Assembly (NCBI RefSeq): GCF_036711975.1
Contig: NC_091968.1
Span: forward strand, 22,072,001 to 22,136,000
Reading direction: 5' to 3'
From: Onthophagus taurus
Taxonomy: Eukaryota > Arthropoda > Insecta > Coleoptera > Scarabaeidae
Length of the DNA: 64,000 bases
Positions 45,401 to 55,394 of the stretch are shown piece by piece (the stretch's first letter is position 1; the number at the start of each line of letters is the position of its first letter). The notes below the pieces were generated by a model. That model saw nothing but the letters and a program-made list of their open reading frames with translations, had not been told where the DNA came from and did not search any database. Made by a program: the position numbers and the translations under genes.

Positions 45401-48238
45401 TATAACCTAACCTTAAAGGTTCCTTTATAACCTCAAAAAGTTTCATTTCTTTATTCATAACAGTTTTGGAGAAAATAATATTTTTCTTTATTCACCCTTT
45501 TAGAAGCGTCAAATCGATATGCGATTTTTCAAAATTTATATAAAATGAATTGGTCACACTGGAGGCTGATAATTTAGTATAACCTAACCTTAAAGGTTCC
45601 TTTATAACCTCAAAAAGTTTCATTTCTTTATTCTTAACAGTTTTGGAGAAAATAATTTTTTTCTTTAACCACACTTTTAAGAAACGTCAAATCGATATGC
45701 GATTTTTAAAAATTTATATAAAATGAATTGGTCACACTGGAGGCTGATAATTTGGTATAACCTAACCTTAAAGGTTCCTTTATAACCTCAAAAAGTTTCA
45801 TTTCTTTATTCTTAACAGTTTTGGAGAAAATAATATTTTTCTTTATTCACACTTTTAAGAAACGTCAAATCGATATGCAATTTTTAAAAATTTATATAAA
45901 ATGAATTGGTCACACTGGAGGCTTATAACTTGGTATAACCTAACCTTAAAGGTTCCTTTATAACCTCAAAAAGTTTCATTTCTTTATTCTTAACAGTTTT
46001 GGAGAAAATAATATTTTTCTTTATTCACACTTTTAAGAAACGTCAAATCGATATGCGATTTTTAAAAATTTATATAAAATGAATTGGTCACACTGGAGGC
46101 TGATAATTTGGTATAACCTAACCTTAAAGGTTCCTTTATAACCTCAAAAAGTTTCATTTCTTTATTCTTAACAGTTTTGGAAAAAATAATTTTTTTCTTT
46201 AACCCCACTTTTAAGAAACGTCAAATCGATATGCGATTTTCAAAATCGTATATCAAACGAATTGTTTACCCCGGTAGCTTATAATTTGGTATAACATAAC
46301 CTTAAAGGTTCCTTTATAACCTCAAAAAGTTTCATTTCTTTATTCGTAACCGTTTTGGAGATAATAATTTTTTTCTTTAAGAAACGTCAAACCAATACGC
46401 GATTTTTAAAAATTTATATAAATTAAATTGCTCACATTGAAAGGTTATAATTTGGCATAACCTAACCTTAACGGTTCGTTTATAACCTCAAAAAGTTTCA
46501 TTTCTTTATTCGTAACCGTTTTGGAGATAATAATTTTTTTCTTTAACCCCACTTTTAAGAAACGTCAAATCGATATGCGGTTTTCAAAAATGTATATCAA
46601 ACGAATTGTTCACCCAGGAAGCTTATAGTTTGGTATAACCTAACCTTAAAGGTTCCTTTATAACCTCAAAAAGTTTCATTTCTTTATTCGTAACCGTTTT
46701 GGAGATAATAATTTTTTTCTTTAACCCCACTTTTAAGAAACGTCAAACCAATACGCGATTTTTAAAAATTTATATAAATTAAATTGCTCACATTGAAAGG
46801 TTATAATTTGGCATAATCTAACCTTAAAGGTTCCTTTATAACCTCAAAAAGTTTCATTTCTTTATTCGTAACCGTTTTGGAGATAATAATTTTTTTCTTT
46901 AACCCCACTTTTAAGAAACGTCAAACCAATACGCGATTTTTAAAAATTTATATAAATTAAATTGCTCACATTGAAAGGTTATAATTTGGCATAATCTAAC
47001 CTTAAAGGTTCCTTTATAACCTCAAAAAGTTTCATTTCTTTATTCGTAACCATTTTGGAGATAATAATTTTTTTCTTTAACCCCACTTTTAAGAAACGTC
47101 AAACCGATATACGATTTTCAAAAATTTATTTCAAACGAATTGTTCACCCCGGAAGCTTATAATTTGGTATAACCTAACCTTAAACGTTCCTTTATAACTT
47201 CAAACAATTTCATATCTTAATTTCTAACCGTTTTGATGAAATTAATTTTTAAATATATAGATTTTTTAAGTTTACATAAAGTGGATTTAGAAATTACGCT
47301 TCCGATTAACACCTGTCATATTATCACGTATTCTTCAAGCATCTGTCGTTTGAACAACAAGGTGTCGATTATTCCCCCGTTTTACTCAGAGTTTCATAAT
47401 ATTTGCTTAAACATCGATAATATTTGTCATATTATCTGAAGGTGAGCTAAAAAGTTGATAACAAAATTTATAGTTTAAGTTAGGTTAGTTGTATTTTTTA
47501 TATATAATATTTCGGTAGATTAATGACACAATATTAGAACGTGAAAATTATCAGAAAAGTGTGTACCCACATTAAGATAAGTAGTAAAAAAAATTAATGG
47601 ATAATTCGATAACCACACCAAAAACACTTCGATGACTTAGTCCACGTCAGGGTATGGCTAAAGTCTAAAATTTCAACAAAATACCTGTTAGGTTCTAAAT
47701 TTAAATTCGCGTTTACATGTGGAGAAGACAAATAAAGTCGAATCTAAATATGTTATGATCTTCTTTCGGTGAATAATTATTGTAGGTACAATACACAATG
47801 TCAAGTTATTAAAAAACGAAAACAGTCATAAATTTCCTTTCAATGTGTGTTTAAAACATAATAAAAGTTTAGTAACTAAACAAGGTTAACATAACATAGT
47901 TGGTCCACTATTTTGTCAGGAAAAATCAAAATATCTCCTCGTGTGCTTCACTTTCAACCATTAATTTAACAAGTGTGTGTTAAATATAGAGGTTTAAATT
48001 CAAAACATAATCCGAAATTAAATTATTCCGTAAAAACTCATAAAAAAAACCATAAATTATTATGTATAAATGTTATCGTAACGAACATTAATAAGAATTA
48101 TTGTGTAAACAATGCATTCTTTTTTGTAAACTTTTTAAGTTTTTGGGGTGATATATAAAAAGAACTTACCTCAATACACAACGAAATCGAACACAACATC
48201 ACGATGTATATAAAAAATGGCCTAAAAATTTCACTCAT
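33494..48238 (-). CDS. Receptor tyrosine kinase B (tandem paralogue, Torso/FGFR-like kinase)
   Basis: Paralogue of RTK A. Exons, minus strand: 48238-48170, 41378-41258, 41202-40999, 40941-40598, 40548-40318, 40268-39830, 34227-33494; they join in frame to 713 aa. The signal peptide is FFIYIVMLCSISLC. The ectodomain has CVDGKCDC, an FN3-like part (VNVTFISYV) and several N-glycosylation sites. TM is FILVIILLVIIALW, then RFLNRRRRN. Kinase motifs are complete: GKGAFGEV, VAVK, THRDLAARN, SDFGLSR, WMALEAIE, SDVWSFG. The tail is longer than in A and both share YIDF.QLNP.YVFPP. An intron of 5.6 kb splits the kinase in a short insert between the N-lobe and HTELQHFALQ; RTK A has no intron there. Most of the gene's length is tandem repeats. 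The kinase should be active; ligand and exact class are unknown. Confidence 0.88.
34262..39790. repeat. 115/345-bp tandem array in the kinase intron of RTK B
   Basis: The intron is filled by diverged units of about 115 bases. They share a plan of 'attatcaaaaaatgt', 'aaactctttctg', 'tctccaaaagctt' and 'gtaatgatttcct'. Three unit types alternate to give a period of about 345 bases. Near 35.8-37.2 kb a 688-base block (two 345-type periods) is repeated practically unchanged: 35840-36500 recurs at 36528-37188. Short open frames here are by-products of the repeat. Confidence 0.88.
41440..43182. repeat. ~177-bp satellite, array 3a (RTK B intron 1)
   Basis: Same satellite as at 27.3 and 30.2 kb but with its own variant ('ggtcacactggaggctgata', 'tttctttattcttaac'). 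About 10 copies up to the LINE insertion, which splits a monomer inside 'cgatatgcga'. Confidence 0.93.
43183..44871 (+). CDS. LINE reverse transcriptase, open frame, 5'-truncated
   Basis: Open from the element's first base to TAA at 44869-44871, 562 codons without a stop; the first in-frame residues are PHLADPDSVNFFFSKS. RT motifs in order: LRPITILPVLSKVLEKIM (about 43550), NILPDKQSGFRNQYSCATAL, VLVLLDFSKTFDILNHDLL, GVPQGSILGPILFTIYTSNL, HLYADDSQLYLDF (YADD active site about 44022), INADKTQCILF, and SVKSLGLIIDD. The C-terminal region (FNYCNVVFGSCL, LVQNSYLRFMYNL) is as in CR1/L2 groups. No start codon of its own is expected because the endonuclease half is missing. Absence of stops suggests a recent insertion. 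Encoded opposite to RTK B. Confidence 0.9.
   Translation, partial: PHLADPDSVNFFFSKSVADVIKPDSELLTFYHTSQLSPDCTPFTFKKVSVDSIERYLLLLKSTSVGSDDISLDMVRLCCPRILNVLCHIFNFCLIMSVYPKAWKCGLVTPVPKMKPVKELKDLRPITILPVLSKVLEKIMAEQLRSFLDTYNILPDKQSGFRNQYSCATALLDLTDDIYRALDADRSTVLVLLDFSKTFDILNHDLLLAILKFVGLSECAVSLFKGYLFDRTQAVRVGSQCSDSIELVAGVPQGSILGPILFTIYTSNLFSKLKYCSYHLYADDSQLYLDFLPGERSEACDKVTEDLNHLCLEIKRHALLINADKTQCILFTKKGSLFVNKDDINIRMLGVQLGLTNSVKSLGLIIDDQLAFGEHINLLCRRAYGSLRRLYCSKMFLSQGLKRLLCDSLVLSHFNYCNVVFGSCLSQESLRRVQLVQNSYLRFMYNLRRDDHVSQVLLSSDWLNMRQRVVVHYLSFIYGLITSGKPPYLSRKITFRTDVHNLNLRHRFCLNIPSHRSSKFKCSFSYQVARFWNLIPGYARCAGSARAFKLIVLRERVFDIFL
43183..45161 (+). mobile_element. CR1/L2-type LINE, 5'-truncated, inserted in satellite
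   Basis: The insertion interrupts a satellite monomer. The left flank ends 'cgatat' and the right flank resumes 'atatgcga', giving a 4-base target duplication 'atat'. The 3' end is a short 'ttattattatc' microsatellite after an AATAAA at about 45141, the kind of tail made by CR1-like LINEs. It contains one open RT frame and no endonuclease, so the 5' part is missing. Confidence 0.9.
45162..47235. repeat. ~177-bp satellite, array 3b (RTK B intron 1)
   Basis: Continuation of array 3a after the LINE, about 11-12 copies. Toward 46.2-47.2 kb monomers change type ('aaaccaatacgcgat', 'tattcgtaaccgttttggag'), so the array has a homogeneous core and a diverged edge. Confidence 0.92.
47240..48169. other. 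RTK B intron 1, 5' part
   Basis: AT-rich, no coding feature. The last 100 bases before exon 1 resemble RTK A intron 1 near 23850-23945. Confidence 0.5.
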
Positions 48239-48264
48239 TTTTTAACTTCATTAACTAATTACAT
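48239..48264 (-). promoter_or_regulatory. RTK B 5' UTR part of first coding exon
   Basis: The acceptor 'ttctttccag' ends at 48265, so the exon starts at 48264 with a 26-base leader before the start ATG at 48238. The arrangement is as in RTK A. Confidence 0.55.
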
Positions 48265-48304
48265 CTGGAAAGAAAAATCGTAAAAAAATGTTATATTTTT
48301 AACC

Positions 48305-48368
48305 CAAACAGTTTCTTCGACCCTTTTCTTTGAGTGGTGATGAAATTTTTAAGCAAAATAAACTTGAA
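48305..48368 (-). promoter_or_regulatory. Conserved block upstream of the first coding exon (RTK B)
   Basis: Counterpart of 24120-24182 in RTK A, sharing 'acccttttctttgag' and 'tgatgaaattttt'. Confidence 0.5.
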
Positions 48369-48589
48369 TGACATCTTTATAGACGGAAGTACTGAACAAA
48401 TACTTGGAAATGTGAGATTTTTTTAAGAAAATAGGATAAAAGCAACATTAATTCATGATTCATGTGTTTTGTTCTAGGGATATTATTAGATTATGATTTT
48501 AAATTGATTTTTTAAAATGTTGGAGAGAAAATTAAGTGAAAATTAGGTTCTAATTTTGTTATTTATAAATTATATGAAACTGAAAATTT

Positions 48590-51500
48590 TTGATCTGAGA
48601 TATCAAAAAACCGCTTTCATCATTAAATTAATTAGAGAATTCTAAATGACTACTACTAATATTTGGTCGTTTTCAATTTTAAATATAACCTACAAAAATT
48701 ATTTTTAACTCAACACTAAAACTGATTCGCAAACTTTTTTAGGTTAATTTTAAAAATTTATTTCTCAAAAACGAATCAAGATACCAAAAAACCGTTTTCA
48801 CCATTAAATTTGTTAGGATATTCTAAATAACTACTATTAATTTGGTCTTTTCAATTTTAAACATAACCTACAAAAATAATTTTTAACTCAACACTAAATA
48901 TGACATCAATGTGATTGGTAATTTTTGTAGGTTAACTTTAAAAACTCAATTCTCAAAAACGAATAGATATATGAAAAAACCGTTTTCACCATTAAATTTG
49001 TTAGGGAAGTCTAAATAACTACTATTAATTTGCTCTTTTCAATTTTAAGCATAATCTATAAAAATTATTTTTAACTCAACACTAAAACTGATTCGCAAAT
49101 TTTTTAGGTTAACTTTAAAAATTTATTTCTCAAAAACGAATGAAGGTATCAAAAAATTATTTTCATCATTAAATTCATTAGAGAATTCTAAATAAATACT
49201 ATTAATTTGGTTTTTTCACTTTTAAACATAACCTACAAAAATAATTTTTAACTTAACACTAAATATGACATCAATGTGAATGGTAATTTTTGTAGGTTGA
49301 CTTTAAAAATTCATTTCTCAAAAACGAATAGAGATATCAAAAAACCGTTTTCACTATTCAATTCGCCAGAGAATTCTAAATAAATACTATTAATTTGGTC
49401 TTTTCAATTTTAAACATAACCTACAAACATAATTTTTAACTCAACACTAAATATGACATCAAGGTGATTGCTAATTTTTTAGGTTAACTTTAAAAATACA
49501 TTTCTCAAAAACGAATAGAGATATCAAAAAACCGTTTTCACCATTAAATTTGTTAGAGAATTCTAAATAACTACTATTAATTTGGCCTTTTCAATTTTAA
49601 ACATAACCTACAAAAATAATTTTTAACTCAACACTAAATATAACATCAATGTGATTGGTAATTTTTTTAGGTTAACTTTAAAAATTCATTTCTCAAAAAC
49701 GAATAGAGATATCAAAAAACAGTTTTCACCATTAAATTTGTTAGAGAATTCTAAATAACCACTATTAATTTGGTCTTTTCAATTTTAAACAAAACCTACA
49801 AAAATTATTTTTAACTCAACACTAAATATGATATCAATGTGATTGGTAATTTTTTAGGTTAACTTTAAAAACTCATTTCTCAAAAACGAATAGAGATATC
49901 AAAAAACCATTTTCACCATTAAATTTGTTGGAGAATTCTAAATAACTACTATTAATTTGGTCTTTTCAATTTTAAACATAACCTACAAAAACAATTTTTA
50001 ACTCAACACTAAATATGACATCAATGTGATTGGTAATTTTTGTAGGATAAATTTAAAAACTCATTTCTCAAAAACGAATAGGGATATCAAAAAACCGATT
50101 TCACCATTAAATTTGTTAGGAAATTCTAAATAACTACTATTAATTTGCTCTTTTCAATTTTAAGCATAATCTATAAAAATTATTTTTAACTCAACACTAA
50201 AACTGATTCGCAAATTTTTTAGGTTAACTTTAAAAATTTATTTCTCAAAAACGAATGAAGGTATCAAAAAATTATTTTCATCATTAAATTCGCCAGAGAA
50301 TTCTAAATAAATACTATTAATTTGGTCTTTTCAATTTTAAACATAACCTACAAACATAATTTTTAACTCAACACTAAATATGACATCAAGGTGATTGCTA
50401 ATTTTTTAGGTTAACTTTAAAAATACATTTCTCAAAAACGAATAGAGATATCAAAAAACCGTTTTCACCATTAAATTTGTTAGAGAATTCTAAATAACTA
50501 CTATTAATTTGGCCTTTTCAATTTTAAACATAACCTACAAAAATAATTTTTAACTCAACACTAAATATAACATCAATGTGATTGGTAATTTTTTTAGGTT
50601 AACTTTAAAAATTCATTTCTCAAAAACGAATAGAGATATCAAAAAACAGTTTTCACCATTAAATTTGTTAGAGAATTCTAAATAACCACTATTAATTTGG
50701 TCTTTTCAATTTTAAACAAAACCTACAAAAATTATTTTTAACTCAACACTAAATATGATATCAATGTGATTGGTAATTTTTTAGGTTAACTTTAAAAACT
50801 CATTTCTCAAAAACGAATAGAGATATCAAAAAACCATTTTCACCATTAAATTTGTTGGAGAATTCTAAATAACTACTATTAATTTGGTCTTTTCAATTTT
50901 AAACATAACCTACAAAAACAATTTTTAACTCAACACTAAATATGACATCAATGTGATTGGTAATTTTTGTAGGATAAATTTAAAAACTCATTTCTCAAAA
51001 ACGAATAGGGATATCAAAAAACCGATTTCACCATTAAATTTGTTAGGAAATTCTAAATAACTACTAATAATTTGGTCTTTTCAATTTTAAACATAACCTA
51101 CAAAAATAATTTTTAACTCAACACTAAATATGACATCAATGTGATTGGTAATTTTTGTAGGTTAACTTTAAAAACTCATTTCTCAAAAACGAATAGAGAT
51201 ATCAAAAAACCGTTTTCACCATTAAATTTGTTAGGAAATTCTAAATAACTAATAATAATTTGGTCTTTTCAATTTTAAACATAACCTACAAAAATCATTT
51301 TTAACTCAACACCAAATATGACATCAATGTGATTGGCAATTTTTGTAGGTTAACTTTAAAAACTCATTTCTCAAAAAGGAATAGAGATATCAAAAAACCG
51401 TTTTCACCATTAAATTTGTTAGGAAATTCTAAATAACTGCTATTAATTTGGTCTTTTCAATTTTAACCATAACCTATAAAAATAATTTTTAACTCAACAC

Positions 51501-53760
51501 TAAATATGACATCAATATGATTGGTAATTTTTGTAGGTTAACTTTAAAAATTCATTTCTCAAAAACGAATGGAGATATCAAAAAACCGTTTTCACCATTA
51601 AATTTGTTAGAGAATTCTAAATAACTACTATTAATTTGGTCTTTTCAATTTTAAATATAACCTACAAAAATAATTTTTAACTCAACACTAAATATGACAT
51701 CAATGTGATTGGTAATTTTTGTAGGTTAACTTTAAAAACTCATTTCTCAAAAACGAATAGAGATATCAAAAAACCGTTTTCACCATGCAATTTGTTAGAG
51801 AATTCCAAATAACCACTATTAATTTGGTCTTTTCAATTTTAAACATAACCTACAAAAATAATTTTTAACTCAACACTAAATATGACATCAATGTGATTGG
51901 TAACTTTTGTAGGTTAACTTTAAAAACTCAGTTCTCAAAAACGAATAGAGATATCAAAAAACCGTGTTCACCATTAAATTCGCCAAAGAATTCTAAATAA
52001 ATACTATGAATTTGGTCTTTTCAATTTTAAACATAACCTACAAAAATTATTTTTAACTCAACACTAACACTGTTTCGCAAATTTTTTAGGTTAACTTTAA
52101 AAATTTATTTCTCAAAAACGAATCGAGATATCAAAAAAATATTTTCACCATTAAATTCGCCAGAGAATTCTAAATAAATACTATTAATTTGGTGTTTTCA
52201 ATTTTAAACATAACCTACAAAAATAATTTTTAACTCAACACTAAATATGACATCAATGTGATTGGTAACTTTTGTAGGTTAACTTTAAAAACTCATTTCT
52301 CAATAACGAATAGAGATATCAAAAAACCGTGTTCACCATTAAATTTGTTAGGGAATTCTAAATAACTACTATTAATTTGGTCTTTTCGATTTTAAATATA
52401 ACCTACAAAAATTATGTTTAACTCAACACCAAAACTGATTCGCAAATTTTTTAGGTTAACTTTAAAAATTTATTTCTCAAAAACGAATCGAGGTATCAAA
52501 AAATTATTTTCATCATTAAATTCATTAGAGAATTCTAAATAAATACTATTAATTTGGTCTTTTCAATTTTAAACATAACCTACAAAAATAATTTTTAACT
52601 CAACACCAAATATGACATCAATGTGATTGGTAATTTTTGTAGGTTAACTTTAAAAACTCATTTCTCAAAAACGAATAGAAATATCAAAAAACCGTTTTCA
52701 CCATTAAATTTGTTAGAGAATTCTAAATAACTACTATTAATTTGGTCTTTTCAATTTTAAATATAACCTACAAAAATTATGTTTAACTCAACACCAAAAC
52801 TGATTCGCAAATTTTTTAGGTTAACTTTAAAAATTTATTTCTTAAAAACGAATCGAGGTATCAAAAAATTATTTTCATCATTAAATTCATTAGAGAATTC
52901 TAAATAAATACTATTAATTTGGTCTTTTCAATTTTAAACATAACCTACAAAAATAATTTTTAACTCAACACCAAATATGACATCAATGTGATTGGTAATT
53001 TTTGTAGGTTAACTTTAAAAACTCATTTCTCAAAAACGAATAGAAATATTAAAAAACCGTTTTCACCATTAAATTTGTTAGAGAATTCTAAATAACTACT
53101 ATTAATTTGGTCTTTTCAATTTTAAATATAACCTATACAAATTATTTTTAACTCAACACCAAAACTGATTCGCAAATTTTTTGGGTTAACTTTAAAAATT
53201 TATTTCTCAAAAACGAATGGAGGTATCGAAAAATTATTTTCATCATTAAATTCATTAGAGAATTCTAAATAGATACTATTAATTTGGTTTTTTCAATTTT
53301 AAACATAACCTACAAAAATTATTTTTAACTCAACACTAAAAATGACATCAATGTGATTGGTAATTTTTTTAGGTTAACTTTAAAAATACATTTCTCAAAA
53401 ACGAATAGAGCTATCAAAGAACTGTTTTTACCATTAAATTTGTTAGAGAATTTTAAATAACTACTATTAATTTGGTCTTTTCAATTTTAAATATAACCTA
53501 TACAAATTATTTTTAACTCAACACTAAAACTGATTCGCAAATTTTTTAGGTTAACTTTAAAAATTTATTTCTCAAAAACGAATCGAGGTATCAAAAAATT
53601 ATTTGCATCATAAGAATTCATTAGAGAATTCTAAATAACCACTATTAATTTGGCCTTTTCAATTTTTAACATAACATAAAAAAATTATTTTTAACTCGCA
53701 CTTAAACTGATTCGCAAATTTGAAGAGTTGAGTTTAAAAAATTATATCAATTGGTGTTTA
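48590..53760. repeat. ~185-bp tandem array with a 927-bp higher-order unit (RTK B 5' UTR intron)
   Basis: Head-to-tail units contain 'ttctcaaaaacgaatagaga', 'attctaaataactactatta' and 'aacataacctacaaaaa'. Two monomer groups alternate: one with 'atgacatcaatgtgattgg', one with 'aactgattcgcaaattttt'. A block of about five monomers is repeated almost unchanged: the variant 'attcgccaga' with 'catcaaggtgattgc' at 49361 returns at 50288, 927 bases later. About 28 copies in all. Confidence 0.93.
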
Positions 53761-54014
53761 TGAAAATTAAGAAATTATTTATATTTAATTTATAAATCGT
53801 TCATTATCTCATAATGATATCTCAATTAGTTCTTGAAATACAATTTTTTACAATTTTCCATGTTATATATGTACGTATTTTATTAAATCATTTATCATGG
53901 TGAAATTCCGTTTTAAAACTCTCATTTCAATTATGTGATAAAATATTTAATCACAATCAAATACATTTAGCTATTAATTAATCGATATCTATAATTCAAG
54001 AGTTCGTATTTTGA
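53761..54014. other. RTK B 5' UTR intron, unique part
   Basis: AT-rich DNA next to the array; nothing recognised. Confidence 0.45.
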
Positions 54015-54119
54015 TATAAATTTAATTTCTCAAACTTCCCTTAACATTGTTTACTCGGGATCGTTATAGAGGTTTACTCATCTAATTGATTTGGTAAACA
54101 TAGCACCATAATGACGTAG
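54015..54119. promoter_or_regulatory. Conserved 105-bp noncoding block (RTK B copy)
   Basis: Near-identical to 24602-24706 in RTK A. Lies about 550-650 bases downstream of the predicted RTK B transcription start; in RTK A the distance is about 290-400. Confidence 0.65.
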
Positions 54120-54605
54120 CAACTTGAAATGTTTGCCATAAACTTTTTTTTTAATCAAAGTATTTGTTTATTCATCTACCGGCTTTATTCTTTTCTTATA
54201 TTATGAATTTGCGATTTAACGAAATAACATAAAAATAAATCAACAATCTTATCTTCAAGTAGCATTTAAAAAAATTAAAATCTACTTTAGATTATATTTA
54301 GAGATACAACAATTTATTTAACTTATTAAATATTAATTATTATAAAAATACCTTGTTTTCATTTAATTTTATCACATTCCTCACAATTTCTTTTTTTTGC
54401 AATTTTTTTATTAATTAATTCAGTACAAATCCCACTCAAAAAAAAGGTTGAACATTTTTTGTTAAAACTTACAAAAAGTAACATTATTTTAAGAAAATCC
54501 TTATCTTGACCACGTTTAATTCTTAATTAATACAATCCACCACAATCATTTTAACTTGTACGATGAAAAAGCGATTCTTTCAAAAAAAATTGTTTTTTGT
54601 TGTAC

Positions 54606-54765
54606 CTTAAGATAAGAAAAATGATCTTATCTATGTCCGCGATGCGCGAATGTCGACGTAGAACTGACCGATTATCCGTTAAAGTTCGAGATTAATATCA
54701 TCGTTTCAGTATGATAACGTTTGAAGAGTATCGAGCTGTTCAAACAATTTCTTTAGAATTAAGAT
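54606..54765 (-). promoter_or_regulatory. RTK B core promoter (initiator and DPE) and noncoding exon 1
   Basis: Minus-strand TCAGTT at 54667-54662 with A+1 at 54665. GGACA at +28 to +32 (54638-54634) matches the DPE consensus RGWYV in full. No TATA box. A good donor (AAG/GTACAA) at 54606/54605 would end a 60-base noncoding first exon, splicing over 6.3 kb to 48264. GATAATCG upstream and CTACGT downstream of the initiator are shared with RTK A. Confidence 0.65.
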
Positions 54766-54891
54766 TACCTCTCTTATATTGAAAGTAAATATTGAGAACA
54801 CTTAAATGAATCGTGTCAGTAAAATCTCGATATAACAAATCTCGTTAAAACGTATTGATGTTACGTATTTATATTGAACGTATTATTATTA

Positions 54892-55259
54892 TTTATCTAC
54901 GACTGCTTGGATAAGTCATCATTACCACACTCATTTGAGTTACGTAATGAAGTTCATTACCACACTGGTTTCATTACGTAACGCATTTTAGCCCAATCAG
55001 AACAGGCTTAATTTATTGAAACGAGAAAGTACAAAAGAAAAAGTGTTACCTATTTAAAGAGAAACAATACTATTTATTATAAACATCGATTCTTATGTTT
55101 TTACATTTCGAAACATTTATTCCAGATGAGTAAACATGTTTTTGAAACTGACATTAATTCAAAATTGTTAATAATCATTTCAAAATATTTTTATAAATGT
55201 CAAGATAGATCTTTTTAAAGAAATTGATTTTTAAGTAATTTTTAGCAGTCGTAGATAAA
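54892..55259. mobile_element. Palindromic nonautonomous element, 15-bp inverted repeats
   Basis: 'tttatctacgactgc' at 54892-54906 is the exact reverse complement of 55245-55259. Inside are repeated 'cattaccacac' words. It is related to the element at 59274-59535; both have a 'gtagataaagt' repeat followed outside by 'ca.cactcg' words. Confidence 0.6.
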
Positions 55260-55394
55260 GTGTTGTATATCACGCGTGGGCTAGAGCATAATTACAGCAC
55301 TCGTGTGTTTACACGATGTTTCTAACCCACTTGTACCACTTGTAATATAAATAACTATAACATCGTATATTAAATACATTACCATATCTATATA

